Assembly (NCBI RefSeq): GCF_014529535.1 | Contig: NW_023503807.1 | Coordinates: 1,897,332 to 1,961,331, forward strand | DNA length: 64,000 nt | Direction of reading: 5' to 3' | Origin: Bradysia coprophila | Taxonomy: Eukaryota; Arthropoda; Insecta; Diptera; Sciaridae | Part shown: positions 12,274 to 23,850 of the stretch, one piece after another | Numbering within the stretch: position 1 is the stretch's first letter | Layout of the letters: each line of letters begins with the position of its first letter | Made by a program: the position numbers and the translations under genes | The notes under the pieces: model-generated | Told to the model about the DNA's origin: nothing | The model's database searches: none | What the model saw: the letters and a program-made list of their open reading frames with translations, nothing else

Positions 12274-13092
12274 ACTCTCTTGTCAATGATGGAAACGTTC
12301 TCTTATATATCAAGTAAAATGACCTCGGCTTCACCCTCGGATCAGTAAGTTTCACACATTTCCATCATTTGATTCAAAGAGACGAAATGTGGTTTACGCA
12401 AAAACTTAATTATGAAACTCCAGTCACGCGTTTATTTACCCTGTCGAAATACTGCATGCGTCGAAACCCGGTCTCTTCCAAACACTTGTTTGTGCATCGC
12501 CAGCATTTAGACTTGACTCAAGTTCATTTCTTACTTTCTGTGGGATCTATTTGTTTTCCACTCGTTCCACATCCACTGAAAGAACAGAAAACGATGTGGA
12601 CCGAACTATAAGCACGTAAAAACTTAATTTGAGTTAAGTTAAAACACTTTTTACTGAACAATACTGTAGCCTACATGTGTGTTTATCGATACCAGGCGAT
12701 TTCGTTGACAAAATCTGAGGTTATCCAAGGACTTTTAGAAGATTTTCCTATTGTTTTCCAACGATTTTTTTTACTAATTCTGGATGGATTGTTAATAGTT
12801 ATTTGTGTATCTGTTTTGGACGTTTGATTTTAGACAATTTCGCGAGTTGTTGCCCGAACTAAAAAGAAGAAAATTCTTGAAAAAAAAACCTTTTCATGTG
12901 TAGGGGCCGAAAATGAGGGAGTTTCGAGATTTTTCTCGGGTTTTCGACCTCTTACATGAAAAGGATTTTTTTTTTCAATTTTCAAGAATTTTCTTATTTT
13001 TAGTTCAATCTTTTGAGCCGCCCTTTAAAGGATTTTCTACGATTTTGCGGATTTCGATTAAAAAACCTCAGAATTTTCTTTCTTAAAATTTT
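12274..13092. other. Intergenic with one small foldback
   Basis: No supported gene. The open frame at 12369-12611 has no recognisable product. A compact inverted repeat (12856-13006) is listed separately. The motif AGGATTTTCTACGATT recurs here, at about 14708 and near 19440, suggesting decayed copies of one repeat. Confidence 0.5.
12856..13006. repeat. Foldback repeat, 151 bp
   Basis: GAACTAAAAAGAAGAAAATT at the left is mirrored by ATTTTCTTATTTTTAGTTC at the right. The inner parts CCTTTTCATGTGTAGGGGCC and CGACCTCTTACATGAAAAGG also pair. No target duplication was found. Confidence 0.7.
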
Positions 13093-14685
13093 AAGAGTCA
13101 ATTTGCCAAAACTTCGAACGACTTAAAAACAAGCCATCGGCGATTTTTGGAGGGTATACAGTAATTGAATCAGGGGACCCTCCTGAGTCATTTGCAACAA
13201 AAAAAAATCCTCGAAGTAATTATGTTTTCACGCCAGAAATCATGAAAAATTGTACTGAGCGAGGGTGACCAAAATAGTTTTTGTTGCATATGACCAACAA
13301 TGTGTAACGCATTTATCTGAAATTATAGTGGTTGGCAGATACGTTGAGGACGAATACGTTGACCTTTAAAAAAATTCGAAATTTTTTCGTGTATGTGGTG
13401 CAGTAGCTATTTTAGGGGAAAAAAATTCCAACTTTTGGAGAGTGTTTAAAAAAAATTACAATGATAGACTTGGAAGATATGGGTATCGTTGGGTAGGTAG
13501 TGACCTCTACTATCCATGACACCATGAACCTACCGCGGCACGACTTTCGTTGAACTTCAATTTTGATTGAAGTATACTAACACAAAAATTCTCTATAATT
13601 CCACTTTTCTTCGCGTCTATTTCAATTTTTCTGACGTATGTGACAATTTTAAATCTGGGCTGCAGTTACTGGCACCTTACGCTTGGGGAAATTTCGTTTA
13701 GGGCCTATAAAATTTGAAACAAAACCAACTGATTCAATTGTGTCATATGTTCCTCGGGTATCTCCAGACTTCCTAGTATGGCCAGTGCGGCACTGTATCA
13801 AGTGTTTACTAGCATATTAGAATCATATTTTGTACTTTAGCCACTTACCGGAAGGATTTGGAAATATGTCGAATTTTTCGTATTCGTACATTTGTGAAAA
13901 TTTTCCAGTAAATCCTTCCGGTAAGTGGCCAACGTACAAAAAATGATTATAATATGCTAGTAAACACTTGATACAGTGCCGCACTGGCCATACTGCAAAG
14001 TGTGGAGATACACGAGGAACGTATGACACAATTGAATTAGTTGGACTTTTTTCAAATTTTATAGGTCCTGAATGAAATTTCCCGAATCGTAAGGTGGCAG
14101 TAACTCCAGTCCTGACTTAAAATTGTCTCATACATCAGAAAAATTAAAATGGAGGTAAAAAAATTAGAATTCTACAGAATTTTTGTGTTAGTACACTTCA
14201 ATCAAAATTGAAGCTCAACGAAAGTCGTGCCGCGGTAGGTTCATGGTGTCATGGATAGTAGAGGTCACTACCTACGCAACGATACCCATATCTTCCAAGT
14301 CTATCGTTGTAACTTTTTGAAAACACTCTCCAAAAGTTGGAATTTTTTTCCCCTAAAATAGCTACTGCACCACATACACGAAAAAATTTCGAATTTTTTT
14401 AAAGGTCAACGTAGTCGTCCTCAACGCATCTGCCAACCACTATAATTTCAGATAAATGCGTTACACATTGTTGGTGATATGCAACAAAAACTATTTTGGT
14501 CACCCTCGCTCAGTACAATTTTTCATGATTTCTGGCGTGAAAACATAATTACTTCGAGGATTTTTTTTGTTGCAAATGACTCAGGAGGGTCCCCTGATTC
14601 AATTACTGTATACCCTCCAAAAATCGCCGATGGCTTGTTTTCATGTTTCATACAACTTGGTTGAAGTTTTGGCAAATTGACTCTT
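13093..14685. mobile_element. 1.6-kb near-perfect palindromic (foldback) element
   Basis: Arms of about 790 bp face each other around a centre near 13885 (CCGGAAGGATTT ... AAATCCTTCCGG). Matching can be followed to the ends: AAGAGTCAATTTGCCAAAAC at 13093 and its inverse ending at 14685. Landmarks such as TGCCGCGGTAGG and CCTACCGCGGCA and TCGCCGATGGCTTG pair across the element. Arm divergence is only a few percent by eye. Open frames inside (13823-14029, 14479-14664) occur because of the palindrome and are not supported as genes. No transposase is visible. Confidence 0.88.
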
Positions 14686-17562
14686 AAGAATTTTCTTTTG
14701 ACTGACAAAGGATTTTCTATGATTATTTACCCCTTGGTATAGCTACGGCCTTGTTTGGAAATTTTTTACTTTACTAAAAGTGTAAGAGAGTTGCAGTAAG
14801 CACGACAGAGTAAAGTTAACCAGGCAGGAGCGTTTGTTTGACTAGGGGCCTGAATAATCTAGTAGCCCTTGATATTTTGCGAATAAAATTTTTCAATGTC
14901 AGTGTTCATTTGAGTTCATTTTCGTACAGTGTATTAGGTTATTTGACGTTTCGAAAATGAACCGCTCCTGTCTGGTTTATTTTACTCTGCCGTGCAGTAA
15001 TTAAATGAAGAATTGTAATGAATGGCTTTCAGGTGCAGTGAGTGAAATTGTCTACTCAAAAACGTGAGATAAAGTTGATTTTTACAAATGTTGGAAATAG
15101 TAGTTCTTGTGTGCATACAGAGCACCAGAGGTATCAGTTCAATCTTTTTGTCCAGTCATTGGTATCATAGCACTGCTACTAGCATTAACACTCGTATGTC
15201 AGACGTCAAAAAGTCTCCAAATGTACTTGTGACACTGTCTTGTGTTGTCTGTTTGAACTCTCACCAAGAAATCGTAACTTCTACCTTAACAGAAGAAATG
15301 GAACGGCTATTTTAATGCGAATTTTTTCTATGTTTCTATGTATGATCGGTGCTATGGTATATTTGCCATTTTCCTGTCATCATCGATTAGATGGGTGGGT
15401 CCGAATCAAACCCAGTTCAATACTATCAAGATTTACTTTTATTTTCTTTTCTCAAAAACAATTTGTACATTACATTTAATAATTTTGTTAAATATTCGTA
15501 TTAGTGATTTTTCTCGTGGTACAATTGGAATAACAAAAAAAAGAAGGTAAAACTGTAATTCAATAGTCTATTATAGATGTTGTGTGGGGGGTGGTTGTTT
15601 ACGTTTAAGTTTTGGCGATTTACAAAATTATTGTTTTTTTTTTCTTTCTTCTTTTAATAAATAAAATTTTCTCGCTGATGATTTTGTTTGTGTGTTTTTG
15701 GTAAAAATTGGTTTGAATTTTTTAAGTAAAACTTTGTTTCAAAAAAAGGGATTCTGCGACAAATTCTTTTTTTTTTGTTATTTTTGTTTTGTTTACATTC
15801 CATATAATTTACCCATATCATTGTCTAACCACACAAGACATTTCAAATTCTAAAATGTCTTCCCATTAATACAGGTTAAATTAAATGTCTTTCAAATTTT
15901 AGTCTGAAAATATCTATACGTTTAAAATTACGTGTTTGTGTTTGAAAATTTCTTCTACTATACTAACGAACAAAAGAAATGTTTTACAAATTACAAATAC
16001 TTCACAAATTCTTTGCAAAATATTTTTTTTTCTGTATTTCTAACACAAAAAGAGGGATTTTTTTTTTGTTTTTTTTTAGTATCAATTGTATCAATTGCAA
16101 CGAATCATTACGAACGAAAAGTAAAAATGAGATAATCTACATTTTGTCATTTAATTAATTATTTTTCTTTTTTATTTATTTATATTGCCAGTGGAAATGC
16201 GATTTTCATTTTCATTTATTTTAGATTTAATTTTTTTTAATTTCATTTCTTTTCACTCCCAATAACTTCAAGAATTAAAAAATAAATTAATTTAAGAAAA
16301 ATGGATAATTCTAAAATAATAATTTGTTTTCAACTTAAATTAAACAAAAATATTAATTGGACCGTGTGACTGGATATAGATTTTAAAATAATTTTTTATT
16401 TGTCGAAAAAAAGGACCACCAGCGTCATTTCTAGTCCAGACCCTTGTGTCACAATAAAAAGTACTCGAAAAGTCGATTTTCGAAAAAGAAAACTTTTCAT
16501 TCCCAATCACATAGGATAACTGAAAAGCTCGAAAAAAAAAACGTAATGCGAGCGGATTGACACAAGGGACTGGACTATGTTCAAGGGTTAGAATTTTTCA
16601 ATAAAAAAAATAATTTCTTTCTTTCAACAATTCGTTTCGACATTCTCGATATAAAGAAATTTCGCAAAAATGAATTTCCTTAATTCGAGATATTGTAAAC
16701 CCTGTTTCTTATATGATCGGTTTTCACATTTAGTTTTTTTTGTTTGCTAGTGGTAGCTTTCTTTTCGCAATAGACTGTTAACGGAGAGAAGATCAGTTAA
16801 ATTTAACTGGCCGTGAGGGAAATGTCAAAAATGAGTATCGAAATTTAAAGTTCGAACTTTTCGAAATACAATTTTTTTCTGTTTTTCTTCTCTCATTTTG
16901 ACATTGCCCTCAAGGCCAGTTACATTTATAACTGAGCCGAGATGTCTCTTCACTAACACTCTTTCAAAACACATTCCAATCCAGAGCAGCAATATATATT
17001 TGTCAAAATAATAAAAAAACACAATTTCAATTACAGTAAGAAATTAATTTATTTAAAAAAAAAAATTATTTAGAAACCAATAATTTGTGATTAAAAACTA
17101 ATTCAAAAGTTACAAAGATTTACCAGAAATTTTATAAAATGTTTTGTTTTTATTCTCTTTTTTGCTATTTTTATACGACACATGAGTGGAGTCAATTTTA
17201 TTGTGAAGTAAGATGGTACATTACAATTAAAAACGATGACAAAAAAAAGTTTAATTTTATAAATAATAATTTTAAAAAAAATCTGAATAGAAACGTTAAT
17301 GATTAGGGTGCAAAAATAAATATCTACCGTTGACGACCATTTATTTATTTATTTTTTATCTTCAAATTTTGTTGTTGTTGTTGTTTTATTTTTCCATTTT
17401 AAATCAAATACTTGTAACTCTTTTTGTTTTTTTACTGTTCCAGATTAATGTACGAATGTTGATTTAATATACTTAACACACTTCACTCAAAAGACTTTTT
17501 GCTATTATAATCAATATATAATTTACGTTCGTTCAGTCGCTGTACTTTTAGCAATTGTTCTT
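14686..17562. other. Very AT-rich intergenic or 3'-flanking sequence
   Basis: Long A and T runs, especially 15500-17500, with no coding signal. It lies downstream of the minus-strand prothymosin-like gene and may hold an extended 3' untranslated region. One MITE copy (16784-16949) is present. Small frames such as 15088-15315 look like chance. Confidence 0.5.
16784..16949. mobile_element. MITE, AGATCAGTTAAATTTAACTGG family, copy 1
   Basis: GAGAGAAGATCAGTTAAATT at the left and an inverted, diverged version ending GATGTCTCTT at the right bracket inner matching segments (GTGAGGGAAATGTC and GACATTGCCCTCAAGGCC). A longer relative sits at 17764-18114. Confidence 0.6.
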
Positions 17563-17568
17563 TTTATT
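17563..17568 (-). terminator. Probable polyadenylation signal of the prothymosin-like gene
   Basis: TTTATT on the plus strand gives AATAAA on the minus strand, about 50 bp after the stop codon. Several further copies exist downstream in the AT-rich flank, so other sites are possible. Confidence 0.4.
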
Positions 17569-17616
17569 TTAAAAAAAAATATATATATGTGTGTAAAAAC
17601 ATATGTACGTTGACAA

Positions 17617-20600
17617 TTACGCTTCGTCGTCATCCTCCTCCTCTTCTTCACATTCCTCTGCGTCGTCACCATCTGTAGAAAACGGAGGGAGAAAAAAAAC
17701 GAAACATTGAAATCACGATCCTTGATCGATTTAAGTCTAAGTCTAAACATGCACTGTTGAGGGAGAGAGAAGATCAGTTAAATTTAACTGGCATTGAGGG
17801 CGATGTCAAAAAATTATAAATGAAAATGAAATTGAAATTTAAAGTTTGAATTTTCGAAACACAAACGCAGAGTGTTCCAGTTCGAATTCGAACACAAACA
17901 CACAGACACATTGTCGGAATGAATGCTGTCAAATCCAATACAAAACGTAGTGCAGACCGTTTGTTAATTTTTTGCTTTAGATTTCGCCAGCAGTCACCCC
18001 GAAAAGGTTTGTGTAAGTCTGTGCTGCTATTCGAACTGGATCACTCTATTTTCTATTTGTTTCTAATCTCATTTTAAAATTGCCAGTAACATTTAACTGA
18101 TCCTAAATATCTCTTCGTTCACACTCAATACGGTAAGGCTCGAGAAGAAATGATTTATATGTCCCGATTGTCGCTCAATGTAAGTTCATAATAAAATCAA
18201 TCAAATTTACCTTCGCCGTCGAAATCTTCTTCGTCTTCATCTTCTAATGGCATACCATACTCCTCATCTTCACCATCTACAAAGAAATTTTTATTAGTTT
18301 TGTGAAACAGTCTTTCCGATGGTCTTTCTATTATAAAGAAGTGAAGATTGGCTGAGAGTCGGAAATCATAAACTAAATCTGAATAGAGTTCGAATGTTCA
18401 CAAGTTGATGAAAACTTTTTTTTTAAATCCGTTTCTCTCACACTAAAGTAAGCGACAGATTAGCTTTTTTCGCCGAGATTCTAGTCTACACATTTTAGTG
18501 TAGCTCGTTCACCCGCAAATTATCGGTATTTCGTCGTCGTACATTTTTCATTCATTCACTTAAAACCCAAATTCTGAGACGTCCTTATAGCGTGAATTAA
18601 AATCGGAAAGCATCACTCATGTATAACGGTTCACTTTAGACTGGCTTGATGATTCAAAATTGATCGCGGAAATAATAATTGATCTGAGAGGATATTGAAG
18701 TATGCAAACATGAGACAGAGGTAATAAAATGATGAACGAAAATTTTACTCTAGTTACAGGTCTCTCAAAAAACGACATGTCAAAATATGGGCTTCTGGAA
18801 TTCTTTCGTCAAAATGTTTCTTATAATACTGTAGCGCAATTGTAGCGTAAATTTATCTGTTTCGGAAGACCTGTAACCTCTTTCGCATCGCTATGAGTAG
18901 CTACAGTTATTTTCGATGTTCCTGTCATTTAATTTGGAAGCTCTATAAAGGAAGTTTTGCAGTGCGAAAAGGTTTAAGATGCATTGGTACCGTTAATTCT
19001 CTCCGCTGATACGCTTTCACAGTAAGACTGCCTTTGCACATAAGTGATTTCTATGAAGCTCTTTTTAAATGTAAATTGAACGTACCTTCTTCGTCTTCGC
19101 CATCTACTTCTTCATCGTCATTTTCAGCATCATTGTCACCGTCACCATTTTCTTCTTTTTTAGCTTTTTTTGTTTCTGTGACTTTTTCCTGAAAGAGAGT
19201 AGAACGGGATTAATACACAAATTTTTGAAAGAATTTTAAAGAGAAAAAGTTGGCTTGATCAAAGACATTGACGAATTCGAATTTAAAATGTAGCATGGAA
19301 TAGTGTGCATGCCATAAGAATGTAAGGCTCCGTTCAGTTGTTATTTCCGAATGGTATTTACCGAAGGGAAGACATTAGTAAATTGCTCTGAGGATTTTCT
19401 TTACCATTTATCTTGGATTTCCAAGGATTTGCATAGATTTTTCTACTTAGTGTTCTAAGGATTTTCTTCGATTTTGAGGATTTTTGATGAAATGATTTTC
19501 TAGTTTTCAAAGGATTTTCTTTTCTATGAACATCTACCATTCCGTATTTACATATCCATACAAGTTGATCACTTCTTTGGCAAGGCATTTTTGACGTTTG
19601 CAATAAAATCGACTGTTGGAAATACATATAAAGTGAAGGCACGAGACTTTGTACACCTTTTGTTCTTCCATTCATAATAAAGTTTTTCAATGAAAGAACA
19701 ATAGGTGTCCGACTACTGGTACATGTCCGGAGGTGAACAATGTTTGTTTATTTAAAAAAAATCGTTTAATTTTGTACTACATGTACACAGTTAAATTTTA
19801 CGTCGTCTCCCAAAGTCTTTAGCCAACCAGTTACCGGTAGCAATAAATTTGAATTCAACGACCCCGTACAGCTGTTCATTATTATCGTATTCCTATTTCG
19901 ATTTTTACGCTCCCATTGTATGATTTAAAAGGTCCTCTTTCTTATGCTATCTTTCTCCGCTACGGCTCGTATAGTCAATGAACTAATTCGCCGCCAAACA
20001 CAACCGCTGCAACATATGAGCGTCGATAGACAGGTGTTGATGGAATTTTATGGTCGAATCAAATGAAAACGAAACAATTGCTTCGTCAAAATCGTAATTT
20101 CGCTGATAATTCGGCGCGATTACAGTTGATGTATTGAAAACAACACTGTGACTTCATTGGTAACAGATTTGGGTAGTTTTAATGCGCTACAAATGTAAAA
20201 AAGAAGTATCAAGATGTCCCTACACTGGATTTTTTTCTCTTTATAGGAATGCGCTGCGCATGTTTATTAGAAATGATAATCGACATCCAGAAATTCGGAT
20301 CGTGAAACCTTTTTAGCACAAGTTGAAAACGAGCGACTCTCTATGGATATGATAAACGCTAATAGAATTGATGCATTTTCGAAATTTATACATATTACAT
20401 ATCCACACGGTAAATATTGTCTTTCTTTTCCGTTTTTCGTTTTTTTTTTTTTATGTTTATGCAGCGTATAATATTCGTTTTGACATGTGTTTGTTGCGCG
20501 CGCAACGCAAAATGTGACGAAAAGGAGGGTAGTAGATATCTTACTATGTTACGGCTGAAATGCATCTAAATAAAGACTTTATGACCAGCTTTCGTCTTGA

Positions 20601-21829
20601 TTGATATTTGAGAATTTGTGTGGTGAATGGAGAGAGAGAAAAAATTGGGTGCACGAACTGGCATGGGTTCGGTTCATTCGCTTGCAACAACTACTGTATA
20701 TTTTTCTACCTCGGTTTTCCGTTAAGCATAATTGGAAACATGGGTCCCAATTTGTTCGTAATTAGTTCATCGCTTCAAAGTACAGGCCATAAAAGTGCGA
20801 ACTACTGCTAAGCATTTCATGGAACTGCGTTAGGGAGCGTTTTATTTTAACAAAATCGTATACACAAAAATGAGTACACTGTTAGTTTAGAAAGAAGCAA
20901 AAGACAAAAAAAAAACCATCTCGCATCTAACTAATTCGTAAATATATCGTACAACCCATGAAAAACATGAAACTTTCATGTATTGTTAATATGAGTATAT
21001 ATATAACTGCTTTATCTGAAGGCATGACTATGAGACGAACGACCGTTTCGGAAATGGCATTCATATTGTGATGTTACGTTTAGAAATAGAAGCCGAGCGA
21101 ATTTTTGTGAGAAATTCAGTTCTCTGTGAACGCCACCAATGAAATTAGTACAGAAAATTTTTGGTCGATTTTCGAACCAAAAATTATTTTTTTTATTAAT
21201 TTCTTATGACGTGCTGTCCATCGTTACATCGACTATTGACAAAAAGAAAAAATTCAATGAGTGAAAATGCGCGGCTAATGGAAAATATACGTATATACAC
21301 GGTCGGCCATATTGGACTTCCAGCAGCACAAGGTCGCCAAAAAATGTATGAAAAAATCGAAAAAATGTATGTCATCTGAATTATTTTCATTATTTGGAAA
21401 TTGAGTCGACGAACGATATAATATCCGTAAATAGATTACACAAATCAGCACCAAATTATCTGAATCGTTTCTTATGTGGAAACTATTGAAACTTTTTTTT
21501 TTGTCATCAACAGACGCTGCTTATGACGCTATCGATGTTTTCGAATGATGCATACAACTCTACACATTTTCTTCCAACAAGATTAGGAGGTGATAAAACC
21601 GGCCGGTATTAAAGACGTTATTTCGTTTAGTAACACCACAGAAGTATTATTTCGATCCGCAGAAACTTAAGCCATATTATTCACAATTCGAATGATGGGA
21701 AGCGTAGCTATTATTAAAATATGTACTTACTTCTGCCGGTCGTTTTGTGGCTTTGATTTCTTTAATAGCATCCTTTTCTCCGTCGCCTACAACTTCAGGA
21801 ACAGCGAATTCATTCGTTTCTGTACTCAT
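17617..21829 (-). CDS. Prothymosin-like acidic nuclear protein
   Basis: Four exons on the minus strand: 21829-21731, 19188-19086, 18276-18211 and 17672-17617, together 324 bp and 107 aa. Every intron is GT-AG, and the last three exons share a GAAG|AT or GAA|G junction style that keeps the acidic frame. The protein opens MSTETNEFAVPEVV, carries a bipartite basic signal (TKRPAEEKVTETKKAKK, residues about 28-44), then about 60 residues almost wholly Asp, Glu and Gly, with one YGMPL break and one Cys. Size, composition and the KR...TKKxKK signal recall prothymosin/parathymosin histone chaperones, but in prothymosin-alpha that signal is carboxy-terminal. Prothymosin-like is therefore a class call, not orthology. 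Intron 1 is 2.5 kb; intron 3 holds a MITE. Confidence 0.85.
17764..18114. mobile_element. MITE, AGATCAGTTAAATTTAACTGG family, copy 2
   Basis: Starts with the same GAGAGAAGATCAGTTAAATT as the copy at 16784 and ends with the inverted remnant GTTAAATGTTACTGGC (as CCAGTAACATTTAAC on the plus strand). It is longer than copy 1, with unique interior, and lies wholly in intron 3 of the prothymosin-like gene. Confidence 0.55.
19189..21730. other. Intron 1 of the prothymosin-like gene
   Basis: 2.5 kb without a supported gene. Frames at 19358-19690 (minus) and 20608-20811 (plus) have no recognisable product. It is less AT-extreme than the 3' flank, and large first introns often carry control elements, but none can be named from sequence. 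Confidence 0.5.
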
Positions 21830-22691
21830 TTTTATTTGTAATTATTATTAAATCAACTTTCCACAAAATATTAATTTAAAAAAGTTATTTTTTTCTTCCT
21901 ACAAATAACTTTGTATATAAGCGAGAGATTAGATGTGTTAAATGTTACGAAGTGAACTCGACGAATTTCCAGACTAAACTGATGGCTACTTCTGTGTATT
22001 TCTCAAACGAACGTAGATGGCGTATCCATCTTTTATGCGGTTTTCGCATAAACCGTAAACTATTTTCAATTTATTTATTTGTTTTCGGTGCACATTAATT
22101 ACATTTATTAACGAATTGCCGTAATTACGTCGGTATCATTTTTTGGACGGCGTCAAACGATTGATTTCAATAAAGTACACAATAATACGAATCACTAAAG
22201 GAGGGTTTCATGAGTGTAATTTTATGGATATGTGATGGTGCATGAGTGCAGAAATATGTTAGCGGTACGGTTGTTGACAATGTGAAGCGGTTCATTTTGA
22301 ATGTTTGCTTTTTATAACCGGACGGGATGTTTTAAGTTTCGATTGTCGTTTGTGACGATGTCGATAAACGCAATTTTTTTAGATTGAAATTCATTTTTTA
22401 AATGTCATGAGCAGCTCAATGTTCAGTCTTTAGAGCTTTGACTGAGGCATCTGAATACGATGATATGGAATCATCTCAAATAAAGGGAAAGCAAGTAAAT
22501 TCGATCGATTTTAAAGGAAATAATCTTGCTTTGATAACGAATATCAACTTTGTACAATTTTTATAACAATCATGATGTGAATACCGCGCGCCTGTGTGTT
22601 TACTGTGAATGTGTAGAAATGGTCACTTCGAAAGGTATTTGTTTAAAAATAACGCATAGTGGGTAATTTCAACGCAAACGATCCAACATTG

Positions 22692-22809
22692 GAGCTCGTT
22701 CAGAAACTCTCCGTTAAGTTTCACTGGTGACGATTTTGACACTTCTTTCATATAAAATATGTCAAAATCTTCACTTTGGGTAACGAATTTTGAGTTTCTG
22801 AACGAGCTC
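22692..22809. repeat. MITE-like inverted repeat
   Basis: GAGCTCGTTCAGAAACTC at the left end and its exact inverse GAGTTTCTGAACGAGCTC at the right bracket 118 bp. GATTTTGACA and TGTCAAAATC also pair inside. No target duplication was identified. Confidence 0.7.
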
Positions 22810-23054
22810 TTGATATGTGGCGTCAGCGTTATCTTGCACAACCGTCAGTTTAAAATATTTAAATTTTTGGCGCACTTATGCTTCGTCTATTACGTGAAAA
22901 TATAAATCATAAGGAACAACGCTGTAAACTTTGACGACATCACGCAGATACAGATACGCGGCTGACGCACCCACCATACTTGACGATAATATGACGTGGT
23001 TTTCATACAAAAAATTCGTCTCTCGTGATGATGAGGTGATTTTTTTTATTTGTT

Positions 23055-23180
23055 AAATCAAGTATACAACTAGCCGGTGAAATGAAATTTTGACACAAAA
23101 AGTATGGGCTATCTGTCAAAATTTTCGTGTGAAAAAATGTATGAGAATTTCATTTCACTGGCTGGTTGTATACTCGACTT
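23055..23180. repeat. MITE-like inverted repeat
   Basis: AAGTATACAACTAGCCGGTG with GAAATGAAATTTTGACA is mirrored by TGTCAAAATTTTC...AATTTCATTTCACTGGCTGG and GTTGTATACTCGACTT. About 126 bp in all, with arms of some 45 bp. Confidence 0.7.
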
Positions 23181-23665
23181 AAAATAATCAGAAGCTGTGT
23201 TCTCTACCTAATGAAATTGGCGATGTAAGTGTTTATTTAACGTAACGTTAGTCTAATCGTCCCAGGAAGAGTTTAGCCTTTATAAGGAAGGCGTTCCTGC
23301 CTGAACGAAATTAGACTTGGAATATTCATATTTTATGACTCAGAATTCCAGTGTGTGATCAATGGCGCATTAAAGAAGCAAAGAATATTTCTAATAAAGG
23401 AAATAGCTAGATATTAGAATGCTCTGCGATGGACGGACTGGAATTTCTGATTTATCACGGCTGGTGTTTGGACTTACTAATTTTATTTCAGTAATGATTT
23501 TAAAATTCTTTTTCCAATTTCAATACGTGTAAAGTGCACACAGAATTACATCCATCCACCTCATGTTTAATTTACTTTAAAAAAAAACGGTTTCGCTGAC
23601 AAAAAAATGTTAGAAAAATATTAAATAATTTGAATCTGTGTCAGTCTCTTAAGTGTCCACTCCAC

Positions 23666-23850
23666 CAATACTCTCTCTAGCAAACAAACTACTTTTATTA
23701 AGGTGGTGATAGAATCAAGTAGCCTTTGGAATTTACATGTAGATTACAGCTTAGTCAGTCAAAATGTAGAATAGTGTTTGTAGAATACAAAGAAATAAGG
23801 TGTGAATTTGACACAGAGAGCTGAGAGTTTGGTTGCTAGAGAGAGTATTG
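23666..23850. mobile_element. MITE with 7-bp target duplication, CAATACTCTCTC family
   Basis: 185 bp with terminal inverted repeats CAATACTCTCTCTAGCAA and TTGCTAGAGAGAGTATTG. The heptamer ACTCCAC stands directly outside both ends (23659-23665 and 23851-23857). Relatives occur at 27856-28032 and 47012-47181. A related TIR fragment seems to follow at 23870-23950. Confidence 0.82.

Noticed and set aside
13823..14029. Minus-strand 68-codon frame with two similar halves
   Set aside because: It sits on the centre of the 1.6-kb palindrome, and its sequence is explained by that symmetry.
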